A stretch of 64,000 bases of DNA from Photobacterium rosenbergii (lineage in GTDB: Bacteria > Pseudomonadota > Gammaproteobacteria > Enterobacterales > Vibrionaceae), in NCBI RefSeq assembly GCF_003026455.1, contig NZ_PYMB01000012.1:1-64000 (forward strand). Reading direction: 5' to 3'. The notes below the pieces were generated by a model. It did not search any database, was not told the origin of the DNA, and saw nothing but the letters and a program-made list of their open reading frames with translations. Shown here piece by piece: positions 55,857 to 64,000 of the stretch. Both the position numbers and the translations under genes were made by a program. Positions within the stretch are counted from its first letter, which is position 1, and each line of letters starts with the position of its first letter.

Positions 55857-56148
55857 ACTGATTCCCTATACCAATTACTTCGGAGTTATTATTCATTACC
55901 TTACAAAGCAAAAAGCATAGTTTAGATCTCTCCCCTAGTCATGCCGATATGTTCAAAGACGTTTTGCCCTATTTACTGATTAGGGATTTTAGGTATCGCA
56001 ATATCGTGTTGTCCTATTTACCTTTAACCCCGCCTTAACCTTGCTATGGTTAACATAAGAGCCTTACTGATACCTTGTTTTCGTATTTGGTAAATCCAAA
56101 ATGAAACTATCATCGATTCATATATCTGAACCATTAAAGGTACTTTAT

Positions 56149-57363
56149 ATGCCAAATATTTTAAAATCATCATTATTGGTTGGGATAATTTTCTCATTGG
56201 TTAACCTTGCCTATTCTAAACAAGATGCACCATTGCTACCAGATACTGGCCAAACAGCTCAATATGATACTAACGGGAAGCCCTTAGCTGTCTCAGAAAG
56301 CACCTTATATACAGGTCAAGATGCCTCAATAAATAGTAATCCTTTGAGATATCAAGATAATGGTGATGGGACAGTTACTGACTTGAATACAGGCTTAATG
56401 TGGCAGAAATCTCATGATACGACCAAACGTAACCTAGCTGACTCAGTTGCTGTTGTTGAGGCCATGACCTTAGGTGGACATGAGGATTGGCGACTACCAA
56501 CGATTAAAGAACTATATTCATTAGCTGACTTTGACGGTGAGTTAATGAAACCCGAAAGTGGAAAAGAAAGCCGCCCATATATTGATACAGAATACTTTGA
56601 ATTCCAGTATGACAAGAGAGTTCCATTTGCCGGCGCATTTTGGTCTAGCACGGTTTATAACAAAGGGGGAGTGCAAAACTTTACAATCCATGGAGGCCTT
56701 GAGGGAGGTTTTGGGTTTAACTTTGCTGATGGCCATATAAAATCATACGAAACAGGTAAGTTTGTCGATGGGACTGTTATTCAAAAGTCGGATAACATGT
56801 TTGTTCCAGGTAACTATGTTCGCGCTGTGCGAAATACTACGACGCTATATGATATGGAATATATTGACAACCAAGATGGCACCGTTACAGACAAATCGAC
56901 AAATTTGATGTGGGCGAAGAGTGATAGTGGCAAGCGTATGAACTGGGTTGAGGCTCTGGAATTTGCCAATAACTCTACGCTTGCTGGATATAGTGATTGG
57001 CGTCTACCAAATGCAAAAGAACTTCAATCATTGGTTGATTATGAGAAGAAAGACTTACCTGCTATTAATACAAAGTATTTTAATGTGACTTTAACTCAGT
57101 TTAAATCACAACAAGATTCATATTATTTTTGGACGAGTACAACCCAAGGTGACTTTAAACATACTGCAGTCTATATTGCATTTGGGCAAGCATGGAGCAA
57201 GAAAAACTCAGACTCTACAGATTACTATGACTGGCACGGCGCTGGTGCGCAACGCAGTGACCCCAAAAGTGGTTCACCTTCAGAATATGAGCTCGCTTCT
57301 GAAATGGCAACAGACTATATCTCGATTGATAACTGGGTTCGTTTGGTTCGAGATGCTAAGTAA
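56149..57363 (+). CDS. Secreted protein with two DUF1566 domains
   Basis: The 404-aa protein has a signal sequence (MPNILKSSLLVG...) and two DUF1566 repeats. Each has the block DGTVTD-x-T-GLMW/NLMW, then DWRLPTIKELYSL or DWRLPNAKELQSLVDY, FWSST/FWTST and VRAVRN/VRLVRD. Such domains belong to calcium-dependent lectin-like folds in Vibrionaceae surface proteins. I chose the ATG at 56149 because AAAGG lies eight bases upstream; an ATG at 56101 is in frame but adds a non-signal-like stretch. Markedly AT-rich, suggesting later acquisition. Confidence 0.75.
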   Translation: MPNILKSSLLVGIIFSLVNLAYSKQDAPLLPDTGQTAQYDTNGKPLAVSESTLYTGQDASINSNPLRYQDNGDGTVTDLNTGLMWQKSHDTTKRNLADSVAVVEAMTLGGHEDWRLPTIKELYSLADFDGELMKPESGKESRPYIDTEYFEFQYDKRVPFAGAFWSSTVYNKGGVQNFTIHGGLEGGFGFNFADGHIKSYETGKFVDGTVIQKSDNMFVPGNYVRAVRNTTTLYDMEYIDNQDGTVTDKSTNLMWAKSDSGKRMNWVEALEFANNSTLAGYSDWRLPNAKELQSLVDYEKKDLPAINTKYFNVTLTQFKSQQDSYYFWTSTTQGDFKHTAVYIAFGQAWSKKNSDSTDYYDWHGAGAQRSDPKSGSPSEYELASEMATDYISIDNWVRLVRDAK

Positions 57364-57375
57364 TTAACCTTGTTT

Positions 57376-57389
57376 GTAAACCGATTTAC
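57376..57389. promoter_or_regulatory. Operator of the LacI-type regulator (autoregulation site)
   Basis: GTAAACCGATTTAC, a near-palindrome with the central CG typical of LacI-family sites. It lies 70 bases before the regulator gene. The identical 14 bases, inverted, occur at 61716-61729 upstream of manD. Confidence 0.75.
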
Positions 57390-57459
57390 TTGTGCTCATT
57401 TAGGGGCTTAGCTATGATGTAGCGCAGTAAATTACACCCGAAAATGACTCGAGTATTGT

Positions 57460-58467
57460 ATGAAGAAGGTACGCATAGTCGATGTTGCGACCCATGCGGG
57501 AGTGTCTAAAAGCACTGTGTCACAATATCTTAATGGCCGTTACAGCCATATGTCAGAAGAGACAAAACAAAAGATTAAGGCCTCTATCGCTGAGTTGAAC
57601 TATGTGCCCAACCCTATAGCACGTAGCTTGAAAGCTGAGAAAACCCACACCATTGGCGTAGTGGTGCGTGATATCACAGGTTACAACACCAGTCGGGTAT
57701 TGAGAGGGATCGATGATTACTGCAAGAAGCATAATTACAACGTCTTGATCTACAACAGTGATTTCGATGCTGCTGCAGAAAAGGGGGCGCTTCAGTCTCT
57801 AAAGCAACTTTGCGTTGACGGTATAATCATTACATCTTCAGGCCACAACTCCGAACTGATCAATGAACTGATGGGGGCAGGAATGCCTGTGGTTCAGTTT
57901 CAACTCGAGTACCCTAACTGCCGAAGCCATATCGTTACCTCGGATTACCAAAACGCTGCATTTCAGGCGACCGAGCATTTGATCAAACTCGGTCATAAGC
58001 GTATCTGTTTTATGGCGCAGGAGTTTACCAATAGTTATTCACGTCGCGAGCGATACCAAGGGTATCTTGATGCGCTTAATAAGCATGGAATCGAAGCCGA
58101 CGACGCACTACTGCATTTTTGGCAACGCGAGAGCAGCTTTGCTAAAGACCCGGTAGAGTTACTAAAAACAGATAACCCGCCGACAGCGATATTCAGTCAG
58201 CATTTGGCTATTACGACTGACTTGTTGAAGGCTTACCACAACGCTGATATTGCTATACCAGAGCAGGTTTCGATCATCGGTTTTGATGAGATCCCTATGG
58301 TTGAACTATTCAAAGTACCCGTTTCGGTCATCAAGCAGGATTCCTACCAAATAGGGCATGAGACGGCCAAGCTTGCCATTCAGGCAATAAAAGGTCAGTT
58401 AGACAGCCCCAAGCATACGGTCGTGGACTGTGAGTTTATCGAGCGACAGTCAACTTGCGCGATATGA
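57460..58467 (+). CDS. LacI-family regulator of the ManD/symporter genes
   Basis: The 335-aa repressor has an N-terminal LacI helix-turn-helix and hinge (VDVATHAGVSKSTVSQYLNG, NYVPNPIARSLKAE) and a periplasmic-binding-type sensor domain (TIGVVVRDITG, SIIGFDEIPMVELF). The matching operators before its own gene and before manD indicate autoregulation and control of the convergent operon. The ligand is probably a hexonate or hexuronate derivative. Confidence 0.9.
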   Translation: MKKVRIVDVATHAGVSKSTVSQYLNGRYSHMSEETKQKIKASIAELNYVPNPIARSLKAEKTHTIGVVVRDITGYNTSRVLRGIDDYCKKHNYNVLIYNSDFDAAAEKGALQSLKQLCVDGIIITSSGHNSELINELMGAGMPVVQFQLEYPNCRSHIVTSDYQNAAFQATEHLIKLGHKRICFMAQEFTNSYSRRERYQGYLDALNKHGIEADDALLHFWQRESSFAKDPVELLKTDNPPTAIFSQHLAITTDLLKAYHNADIAIPEQVSIIGFDEIPMVELFKVPVSVIKQDSYQIGHETAKLAIQAIKGQLDSPKHTVVDCEFIERQSTCAI

Positions 58468-58509
58468 GCTGCGGATAACGTAACAATAGTAACTTCGACA
58501 AAATCAAAA

Positions 58510-58535
58510 AAGGTCACCTATTCCTAGGTGACCTT
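58510..58535. terminator. Bidirectional terminator between lacI-type gene and symporter gene
   Basis: AAGGTCACCTA-TTCC-TAGGTGACCTT; T-rich on the minus strand (TTTTTT) and AATTTT on the plus strand, between convergent genes. Confidence 0.85.
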
Positions 58536-58565
58536 AATTTTAGCGTGTGTAATACCAAGTTTGAT

Positions 58566-60332
58566 TTAACTCTGCGTTACAGTCGCCCTGTCAGTTTGCT
58601 GCAATGATTTGCGTTTTAACATCCAGCCAATAGCAAACACAGCCAAGGCACAAAGTAAGAATACTAACCGTCCCCAGAGTGGGTTAGGGATCAGCATCAT
58701 CGCCAACAGTCCAATCCCCATCGTCATCACCATCGAGCCCAACTTATGACGCTGTTCAGCATCCACTTGGTCATAGCCTTCTTCTGAAACGATTGGTGTC
58801 TCGATATCCGTAAAGAAGTTTTCGGTTTCTTGCTTTATCACATCTTTCTCTTCGCGGTAGAACAGTGAAGAACCGATAAAGAAGCTTGAGGTGATCAACA
58901 GGTGTGCTGCAATTGTTGCGGCAATTCGGATCTCGCTTGCTTCACGGCGGGTTAGTTCCTCAATGCCGAACCAACCGGCAATCATATCAGCGCTGATAAC
59001 GTTGCTCATCATCCAGGAGACAACCATACCTACCAAGACAGTCGCCCATGGTGCCCAGCTAGGCGTACGCTTGATTAGCATACCGAAGAAGAGCGGGATC
59101 AGCAGCGGTACCTGCAACATAGTAGAAACCGACATCATCAGCTCGAACAAACTCATATCTTTCAGAGAGCTAAAGAACAGCGCTACGAAGATAACAAGAA
59201 TGCCGCTCGCCATACTCATCACCTTACCGACATGCAATAGGTGGGTATCGCTCATCTGCTTACCTTTACCAAAATATGGTTGGTAGAGGCTGCGGACAAA
59301 AATACCAGAGTTACGGTTTAGCGCTGAGTCCATCGTCGACATCGTGGCAGCAAACAGACCGGCTAACAGCAGACCGACAGTACCGACAGGCATGGTATTC
59401 TTCGCCATAACGAGGTAGACCGCATCTGCAGCTTTTGCACCCAGTTGCGGATACTCAGCAGTGGCGTCAGGGTAGAGGATTGCTGCAGCCCATGGCGGAA
59501 TAAACCAGATGATACTACCAAGGCCCATTAGTACTGTTGCCAGTAGCGCGGCTTTACGTGCATGAGAGGAATCCTTGGCGTTTAGGAAGCGATAGGAATC
59601 CTGCATGTTGTTGATGCTTTGCAGCTGTTTGACCACAAAGAAAAAGAACGCACACACCAGTAGCAATGGGTAGTTCATCTCTGGCCCCATCACAAAGCTA
59701 GTCGGGAACTCGGTCACTATAGTCGAAGGACCACCCACAGCAATCAGTGCCACAATTGCACAAGCGACAGAGACAATCGCAACTACCAAAGTTTGGATAA
59801 AGTCTGAGGCAACGACACCCCAAGCCCCGGAAATCACCGAGACTAATAGCACTGCCAGTCCCGTCACTACAATAGTGGTATAGAGGTCTGAGTTAAAAAC
59901 TGCGCTGGCAAAAACACCGAGGGCATTTAGTGATACCCCAGCATTAATAAAACTGAAGATAATCAGGGTCCAAGAGAAGAACTTCTCGTTGTGGGTGCCG
60001 AAGCGACGGCGTACACCTTCAGTCGGAGTATCGACCCGCATCTGGCGGAAACGGTGCGAGAAGTAGAGGTAGCCGACAAAATAGGCGATGGCGTTGGCAA
60101 GGAAGACCATAGTAACGGTAAAACCATCATTGAACGCCTTACCTGCAGCACCGGTAAAGGTCCAGGCCGAAAACTGGGTCATAAAGGCGGTTGAGCCTAC
60201 CATCCACCACAGCATTTTACCGCCGCCTCGGAAGTAGTCACTGGTAGAACGGTTAGCGAGTCGTTTAAACGCAAAGCCAATGCCAACAATCAGGGCAAAA
60301 TAGCCGAGGATCACAAGGTATTCATATATCAT
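58566..60332 (-). CDS. Sodium:solute symporter (SSS family)
   Basis: Sodium-coupled uptake carrier of 588 aa with about 13-14 hydrophobic segments. Landmarks are the early SDYFRGGGKMLWWMVGSTAFMTQFSAWTF stretch (about 32-60) and GLFAATMSTMDSALNRNSG around the sodium site. Encoded about 105 bases downstream of manD, so it probably imports the sugar acid that ManD dehydrates. The exact substrate is not readable. Confidence 0.87.
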   Translation of the reverse strand: MIYEYLVILGYFALIVGIGFAFKRLANRSTSDYFRGGGKMLWWMVGSTAFMTQFSAWTFTGAAGKAFNDGFTVTMVFLANAIAYFVGYLYFSHRFRQMRVDTPTEGVRRRFGTHNEKFFSWTLIIFSFINAGVSLNALGVFASAVFNSDLYTTIVVTGLAVLLVSVISGAWGVVASDFIQTLVVAIVSVACAIVALIAVGGPSTIVTEFPTSFVMGPEMNYPLLLVCAFFFFVVKQLQSINNMQDSYRFLNAKDSSHARKAALLATVLMGLGSIIWFIPPWAAAILYPDATAEYPQLGAKAADAVYLVMAKNTMPVGTVGLLLAGLFAATMSTMDSALNRNSGIFVRSLYQPYFGKGKQMSDTHLLHVGKVMSMASGILVIFVALFFSSLKDMSLFELMMSVSTMLQVPLLIPLFFGMLIKRTPSWAPWATVLVGMVVSWMMSNVISADMIAGWFGIEELTRREASEIRIAATIAAHLLITSSFFIGSSLFYREEKDVIKQETENFFTDIETPIVSEEGYDQVDAEQRHKLGSMVMTMGIGLLAMMLIPNPLWGRLVFLLCALAVFAIGWMLKRKSLQQTDRATVTQS

Positions 60333-60438
60333 CTGTCTAACTTTCCTAATGGGGTACAGTCAGGGCTAATTTTCTGCCTGCTCTCCGGCAGGCAGATCAA
60401 TTAACAAGTCAGTTGTTTCACTTAGATAAATGCTGGTA

Positions 60439-61656
60439 TCACCAGTGCCACAGAGTGCCATCTTCCAGACGACTCACCGGTAGGTATGAACGTTTGTATT
60501 CATGCTTAGCAGCTTCTTCTTCATCGAACTCAACCCCAAGTCCTGGCGCGTCGCTGACCATGATCATGCCGTTTTCGAGCTTCATCTCGTGCTTGAAGAT
60601 CTTCTGTGAAGCCTCGTTACCAAAGCCAACAAACTCTTGGACGCCGTAGTTGTGCGTTGAAATATTGAGATGCATATGTGCCGCAAAACAGATAGGCGAC
60701 AAGTCAGGTGCACCGTGCGGAGCAGTGCGAACATTGTAGATAGCAGCAAAGTCAGCGATTTTTTTCATACCTGTGATCCCGCCTGCATGAGTGGCAGCTG
60801 CGCGGATGTAGTCGATCAGTTGATTTTGAATCAAGTCTTTGCAATCCCAGATGGTATTGTAGGTCTCACCGAGTGCTAGAGGCGTCGTTGTATGGTGGCG
60901 AATCAACTTGTAGTTATCCTGGTTCTCAGCAATTGAGGCATCTTCTAGGAACAACAGGTTGTAGGGTTCCAGCATTTTACCCAGTTTCGCTGACTCAATC
61001 GGCGTTAAGCGGCTGTGAACATCGTGGCAGAACTGGGCGCGGTTACCGAAACGCTCTTTCGCTTTGGCAAATAGCTCTGGCACCAGTTCAAAGTACTTAG
61101 GGGTTGACCATTCCTGCTCTGGTGGCAGTGGGCGGTTTCCTTGTAGCTCAAAGTAATCTTTACGATCACCCAGCACACCGTAGGTCTCGCTAAGGCCAGG
61201 GATCGCTGTCTGTAGTCGGATCGCCTTAAAGCCCTGTTCAATATACTTCTCTGCAATATCGAGCGTATCTTCAATGGTTTCGCCGTTTGCGTGGGCATAA
61301 AGCGTAACACCAGTTCGGCATTTGCCGCCGAGAAGTTGGTATACCGGAAGGTTCGCAACCTTACCTTTAATGTCCCAAAGAGCCATATCAATCGCTGCGA
61401 TGGCAGCCATGGTAATTGGACCTCGACGCCAGTACACGCCCATGTAGAGGTACTGCCAGATGTCTTCAATCTGGTGAGGGTCACGCCCGATTAAACAAGG
61501 TCTTACATGCTCCTCTAGATAGCTGGCCACTGCCATTTCACGGCCATTTACCGTAGCGTCCCCGAGACCATAGACCCCCTCGTCAGTGATCACTTTAACC
61601 GTAACAAAGTTGCGGCCAGGGTTGGTTACATACACTTTAATGTCTTCAATTTTCAT
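60439..61656 (-). CDS. manD: D-mannonate dehydratase-type enolase-superfamily protein (ManD/RspA)
   Basis: Dehydrates D-mannonate to 2-keto-3-deoxygluconate; some family members act on gluconate or are near inactive. The 405-aa protein has the enolase-superfamily metal residues in [11 protein letters not shown] (D-x-H), LFLEDAS and ALGETYNT, plus [11 protein letters not shown]. The HDVH motif is typical of ManD/RspA. Two ATGs are adjacent; the second is taken because GGAG is then seven bases upstream. First gene of the leftward operon, preceded by LacI-type operators. Confidence 0.85.
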   Translation of the reverse strand: MKIEDIKVYVTNPGRNFVTVKVITDEGVYGLGDATVNGREMAVASYLEEHVRPCLIGRDPHQIEDIWQYLYMGVYWRRGPITMAAIAAIDMALWDIKGKVANLPVYQLLGGKCRTGVTLYAHANGETIEDTLDIAEKYIEQGFKAIRLQTAIPGLSETYGVLGDRKDYFELQGNRPLPPEQEWSTPKYFELVPELFAKAKERFGNRAQFCHDVHSRLTPIESAKLGKMLEPYNLLFLEDASIAENQDNYKLIRHHTTTPLALGETYNTIWDCKDLIQNQLIDYIRAAATHAGGITGMKKIADFAAIYNVRTAPHGAPDLSPICFAAHMHLNISTHNYGVQEFVGFGNEASQKIFKHEMKLENGMIMVSDAPGLGVEFDEEEAAKHEYKRSYLPVSRLEDGTLWHW

Positions 61657-61702
61657 CATTGCTCTCCGTAAATCGGGGAAGCGCCACTTGGTGAACGCTT
61701 TA

Positions 61703-61729
61703 GTAAATCGGTTTGGTAAATCGGTTTAC
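61703..61729. promoter_or_regulatory. Tandem LacI-type operators upstream of manD
   Basis: GTAAATCGGTTTAC at 61716-61729 is the exact reverse complement of the site before the LacI-type gene. A degenerate copy GTAAATCGGTTTGG directly abuts it at 61703-61716. They lie about 50-70 bases upstream of manD, overlapping the likely promoter. Confidence 0.75.
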
Positions 61730-62227
61730 TAATTATGTTCGACGATCATATGGGTAAAAGTCAAACCGGTAAGTGAGATCTAAACGACACTTTTGAAATG
61801 ATCTCGAAGATCAGGGGAAGAAAGACTGGAAAAGAGGGTGGGGGTGGAAAGGGGAAATACTGGCCAAGTTTGGCTTAATTTATTAACAAGATGGATCGAG
61901 CAGTTATTAAGGAACTAATGATTCAATGCTCTCACTTGTAATTTTGATTTCTCCTTTTGTCGGGGCTGCTAACTTGTTTTTGCCCCTTTCCGTGCTGGCA
62001 ACTAGAAAGAAATCCTTCTCGGTTGTCTAAATCACCTTTGCCCCATTCTGAATTTGCACAAGTCGAGTTCGCACTCTGACTATTTACCGTATGATTTAGT
62101 TTTGTTCATATCAGATACGAGACCCAAAAATGGGGGGGCAACTAAAATTAGCCTCAAATGGCTAAATTTGAATATTTAGCTAACTATGGCTAAATTGGCT
62201 CAGGCATTATTTGATTAGGTAGCTAAG
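61730..62227. other. Intergenic region with GGCTAAATT repeats before the SatD-like gene
   Basis: About 500 bases without a gene. Near the right end, a perfect inverted repeat GCTAAAT-N6-ATTTAGC (62161-62180) and a second GGCTAAATT about 30 bases on suggest an operator, perhaps for the HTH protein that follows. The left part shows nothing recognisable. Confidence 0.4.
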
Positions 62228-62881
62228 ATGGCTCAACAGTACAACAACCCTCTAGGGGTAATAGTTGGAGATATAGTCAACTCCACTCAGCTGGAACCGA
62301 AAGATTTCGAGCAAGTAATGGAAACAATTAGCAGCATCCAAAAATTTATCAATGCCGAGTTTTCCGATAACTCACATGCATTACATCGTGGTGATGAGTT
62401 CCAATCTGTGATTTTTAACTACGAGCAAACGCTGCTTTACGTCATTATGTACAGGCTCGCTATCAAGGCACTTGGTAAACAATTTGACTGCAGAGTGAGT
62501 TTTGCTGTGGCAAGAGGGGCGGAATTAAGGGAGTCGGTCGGTCAATCAATGGGCGAGGCATTTACGATTTCTGGCCGAGCACTAGGTGGTATGAGAGGCG
62601 AAAGATTAGTTTATAGAAGTGATTCAGCCTATCATGAAGAACGTATGTTACTACTAATCAGATACTTAGACAGTCAGATAGTGGGATTAACTCCTCGACA
62701 ATGCGAAATAATTCTTCCATTGATTAAACGCTTTGGAAGACTCTCATATTCACAACTGGCAGAAGATTTACACATTTCGAACGCAACAGTAAGTAAAGCC
62801 CTAAAGGCTGCTGGTTGGAGTTTAATGAAAGGTGTTATCGTTGAATTCAAAAAAACGATAACGGAAATATATAAAGTTTGA
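62228..62881 (+). CDS. SatD-like protein with C-terminal helix-turn-helix
   Basis: The 217-aa protein has an N-terminal part resembling SatD proteins (GVIVGDIVNSTQLEPKDF, HRGDEFQSVIF, CRVSFAVARGAEL), a nucleotide-cyclase-like arrangement. The C-terminal ~70 residues form a winged helix (LTPRQCEIILPLIKRFGRLS, AEDLHISNATVSKALKAAG). Probably a regulator; ligand unknown. AT-rich. Repeats just upstream could be its own operator. Family assignment is moderate. Confidence 0.6.
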   Translation: MAQQYNNPLGVIVGDIVNSTQLEPKDFEQVMETISSIQKFINAEFSDNSHALHRGDEFQSVIFNYEQTLLYVIMYRLAIKALGKQFDCRVSFAVARGAELRESVGQSMGEAFTISGRALGGMRGERLVYRSDSAYHEERMLLLIRYLDSQIVGLTPRQCEIILPLIKRFGRLSYSQLAEDLHISNATVSKALKAAGWSLMKGVIVEFKKTITEIYKV

Positions 62882-63441
62882 GCTTTACAGAGCTTTGAGG
62901 TTAACAAACCAAGCGACTCCTTCAAATACAGCCATAGAAAAGGTTTGCGTAACACATCTTTGCCCCAAAGTGTGTTTCAGCTTCCCAATTGAACACGTAA
63001 CTATAACTTCCTTTGACCTACATTTCATAATGCTAGCAGTCCCCCAAAAGGCTAACTAGTGTCTACTGAGTTAGTGGCTATTCACTGTGCTAATTCGTTC
63101 TTACTTAATTTAGTAAAATCACTAACACAAAGATGTTCAGGGAAGTGTTTCAACTAAAGGCGTCACATGCCTTTACCCCGAAATGAAGTGTGATTCTCAA
63201 CTCATGTTATTTAGGTCATATTAAAATGGTATTTACAAACTGTGTCGTAATTTTACCTACTATGAAATATGATTTTGAACTTTAGTTCGAGTGCTGACTT
63301 TCATATTAAGATGAATGATACTGCGGAGATAGGCATTGGTTATGTAATCAATACTATCGTATCGATAAAAATAATTTGATGTCGTACAGAATAGTTGCAC
63401 ATCTATAATCTCGACTTTATTAAAAGCAGATTAAACAACAA
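62882..63441. other. AT-rich intergenic region, no gene seen
   Basis: About 560 bases of AT-rich sequence with frequent stops in all frames. No terminator, RNA gene or repeat could be supported. Confidence 0.4.
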
Positions 63442-64000
63442 ATGATTTTTCAACGTTCTTGTCTAGTTGCAACTCTGTCGATTCTACTTTCAGGTTGTGG
63501 CGGTGGTGACTCCGATAGTTCACCGCAACGGCCGTCAATTCCGCCCACAACAAGTTGTCCAGACGGTAGTTGTCTAGAAGATGATGAGTTTACCAATCCT
63601 AGTTTGCCTATGGTTCCGGTTGAACCGCCAACTATACCGCCAACAACAAATTGTCCAGATGGTAGTTGTTTAGAAGATGATGGGTTTACTAACCCTAGTT
63701 TGCCTATGGTTCCGGTTGAACCGCCAACTATACCGCCAACAACAAGTTGTCCAGATGGTAGTTGTTTAGAAGATGATGGGTTTACTAACCCTAGTTTGCC
63801 TATGGTTCCGGTTGAACCGCCAACTATACCGCCAACAACAAGTTGTCCAGATGGTAGTTGTCTAGAAGATGATGGGTTTACCAACCCAAACTTACCTACA
63901 ATTCCAGACTTTACCATTATTGGCGCAGACAAGGCCTATGCGGCTAATTCACCAGTAGCGTTGAAGGTTAGTTATGGTGAAGAGGATGTATACTCCATTT
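63442..64000 (+). CDS. Lipoprotein with tandem proline/cysteine-rich repeats (3' end cut by window)
   Basis: The ATG at 63442 opens a lipoprotein signal with lipobox LLSGCGGG (cysteine about residue 20). Four copies of a 32-residue repeat follow, with the core SCPDGSCLEDDGFTNPSLP and a proline-rich joint, then a beta-like domain (FTIIGADKAYAANSPVALKV) that runs off the right edge. The two cysteines per repeat could pair. Probably a surface-anchored stalk carrying a larger adhesion or enzyme domain beyond the window. A long frame on the opposite strand is a shadow of the repeat. Confidence 0.8.
   Translation, partial: MIFQRSCLVATLSILLSGCGGGDSDSSPQRPSIPPTTSCPDGSCLEDDEFTNPSLPMVPVEPPTIPPTTNCPDGSCLEDDGFTNPSLPMVPVEPPTIPPTTSCPDGSCLEDDGFTNPSLPMVPVEPPTIPPTTSCPDGSCLEDDGFTNPNLPTIPDFTIIGADKAYAANSPVALKVSYGEEDVYSI
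63541..63905 (+). repeat. Four tandem copies of a 96-bp coding repeat
   Basis: Copies begin at 63541, 63637, 63733 and 63829, the last being partial. Copies two and three are almost identical at DNA level, a sign of recent duplication. Each encodes 32 residues of the lipoprotein. Confidence 0.92.

Noticed and set aside
63450-63932. 160-codon open frame on the minus strand with 32-residue repeats
   Set aside because: It is the shadow of the tandem repeat; the plus-strand frame has a lipoprotein signal and runs on beyond the window.

Overview
The window looks like a chromosomal segment of a marine gammaproteobacterium, most likely Vibrionaceae (Photobacterium/Vibrio-like). I infer this from the protein families (dodecin, ZevAB, DUF1566, an RhlE helicase with a lysine-rich tail, AcfA/OmpX-like barrels), moderate GC content, and proteins that read as close relatives of E. 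coli families. No rRNA, tRNA, insertion sequence, phage gene or CRISPR array was seen.

Layout. 1-4.2 kb: housekeeping genes (rhlE, a TPR protein, a 51-aa small protein, a NUDIX hydrolase, an S4 RNA-binding protein). 4.2-13.3 kb: sigma54 activator ygeV/xdhR, divergent from ygeW-ygeX-ygeY-hyuA(ygeZ)-yqeA. 13.3-19.2 kb: an accessory stretch with an outer-membrane barrel, two genes that each carry a single-base frameshift, a GNAT-like protein, a membrane glycerophosphodiesterase and dodecin. 19.4-27.2 kb: a two-gene operon for a 1671-aa pyruvate:ferredoxin-type oxidoreductase and a fused NfnAB-like flavoprotein. 27.5-30.4 kb: a YddG-type exporter, an IclR regulator and a HutG-like protein that has lost metal ligands. 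30.5-32.4 kb: zevAB behind a perfect Zur box. 32.4-35 kb: cytochrome b561, an LprI-MliC fusion and hypotheticals. 35-55.3 kb: the second purine block, holding an NCS2 purine permease, xdhC, an xdhA-xdhB fusion, an 8-oxoguanine deaminase-like amidohydrolase, rhodanese, a MauE-like protein, yqeB, yqeC, mocA/ygfJ, ygfK, ssnA and a three-subunit molybdenum hydroxylase. 55.3-64 kb: secreted proteins, a LacI/ManD/sodium-symporter sugar-acid unit, a SatD-like HTH protein and a truncated repeat lipoprotein.

How it works together. The two purine blocks contain nearly all parts of the E. coli-type anaerobic purine/urate degradation system: uptake, deamination, two molybdenum hydroxylases with maturation factors (YqeB, YqeC, MocA), the YgfK reductase, and ring-opening and clearing enzymes (HyuA, SsnA, YgeY, YgeW). 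Two steps yield usable products: YgeX makes pyruvate, and the YqeA carbamate kinase makes ATP. The PFOR and NfnAB genes between the blocks could oxidise that pyruvate and supply reduced ferredoxin; this link is inference.

The strongest new observation is regulatory. A 13-bp palindrome, TATCA-N3-TGATA, occurs five times, in the three intergenic regions that feed these operons. Each copy lies about 90-340 bp upstream of a sigma54-type -24/-12 element. This is the geometry expected for enhancer sites of the linked activator YgeV/XdhR, and it ties the dispersed purine genes into one regulon.
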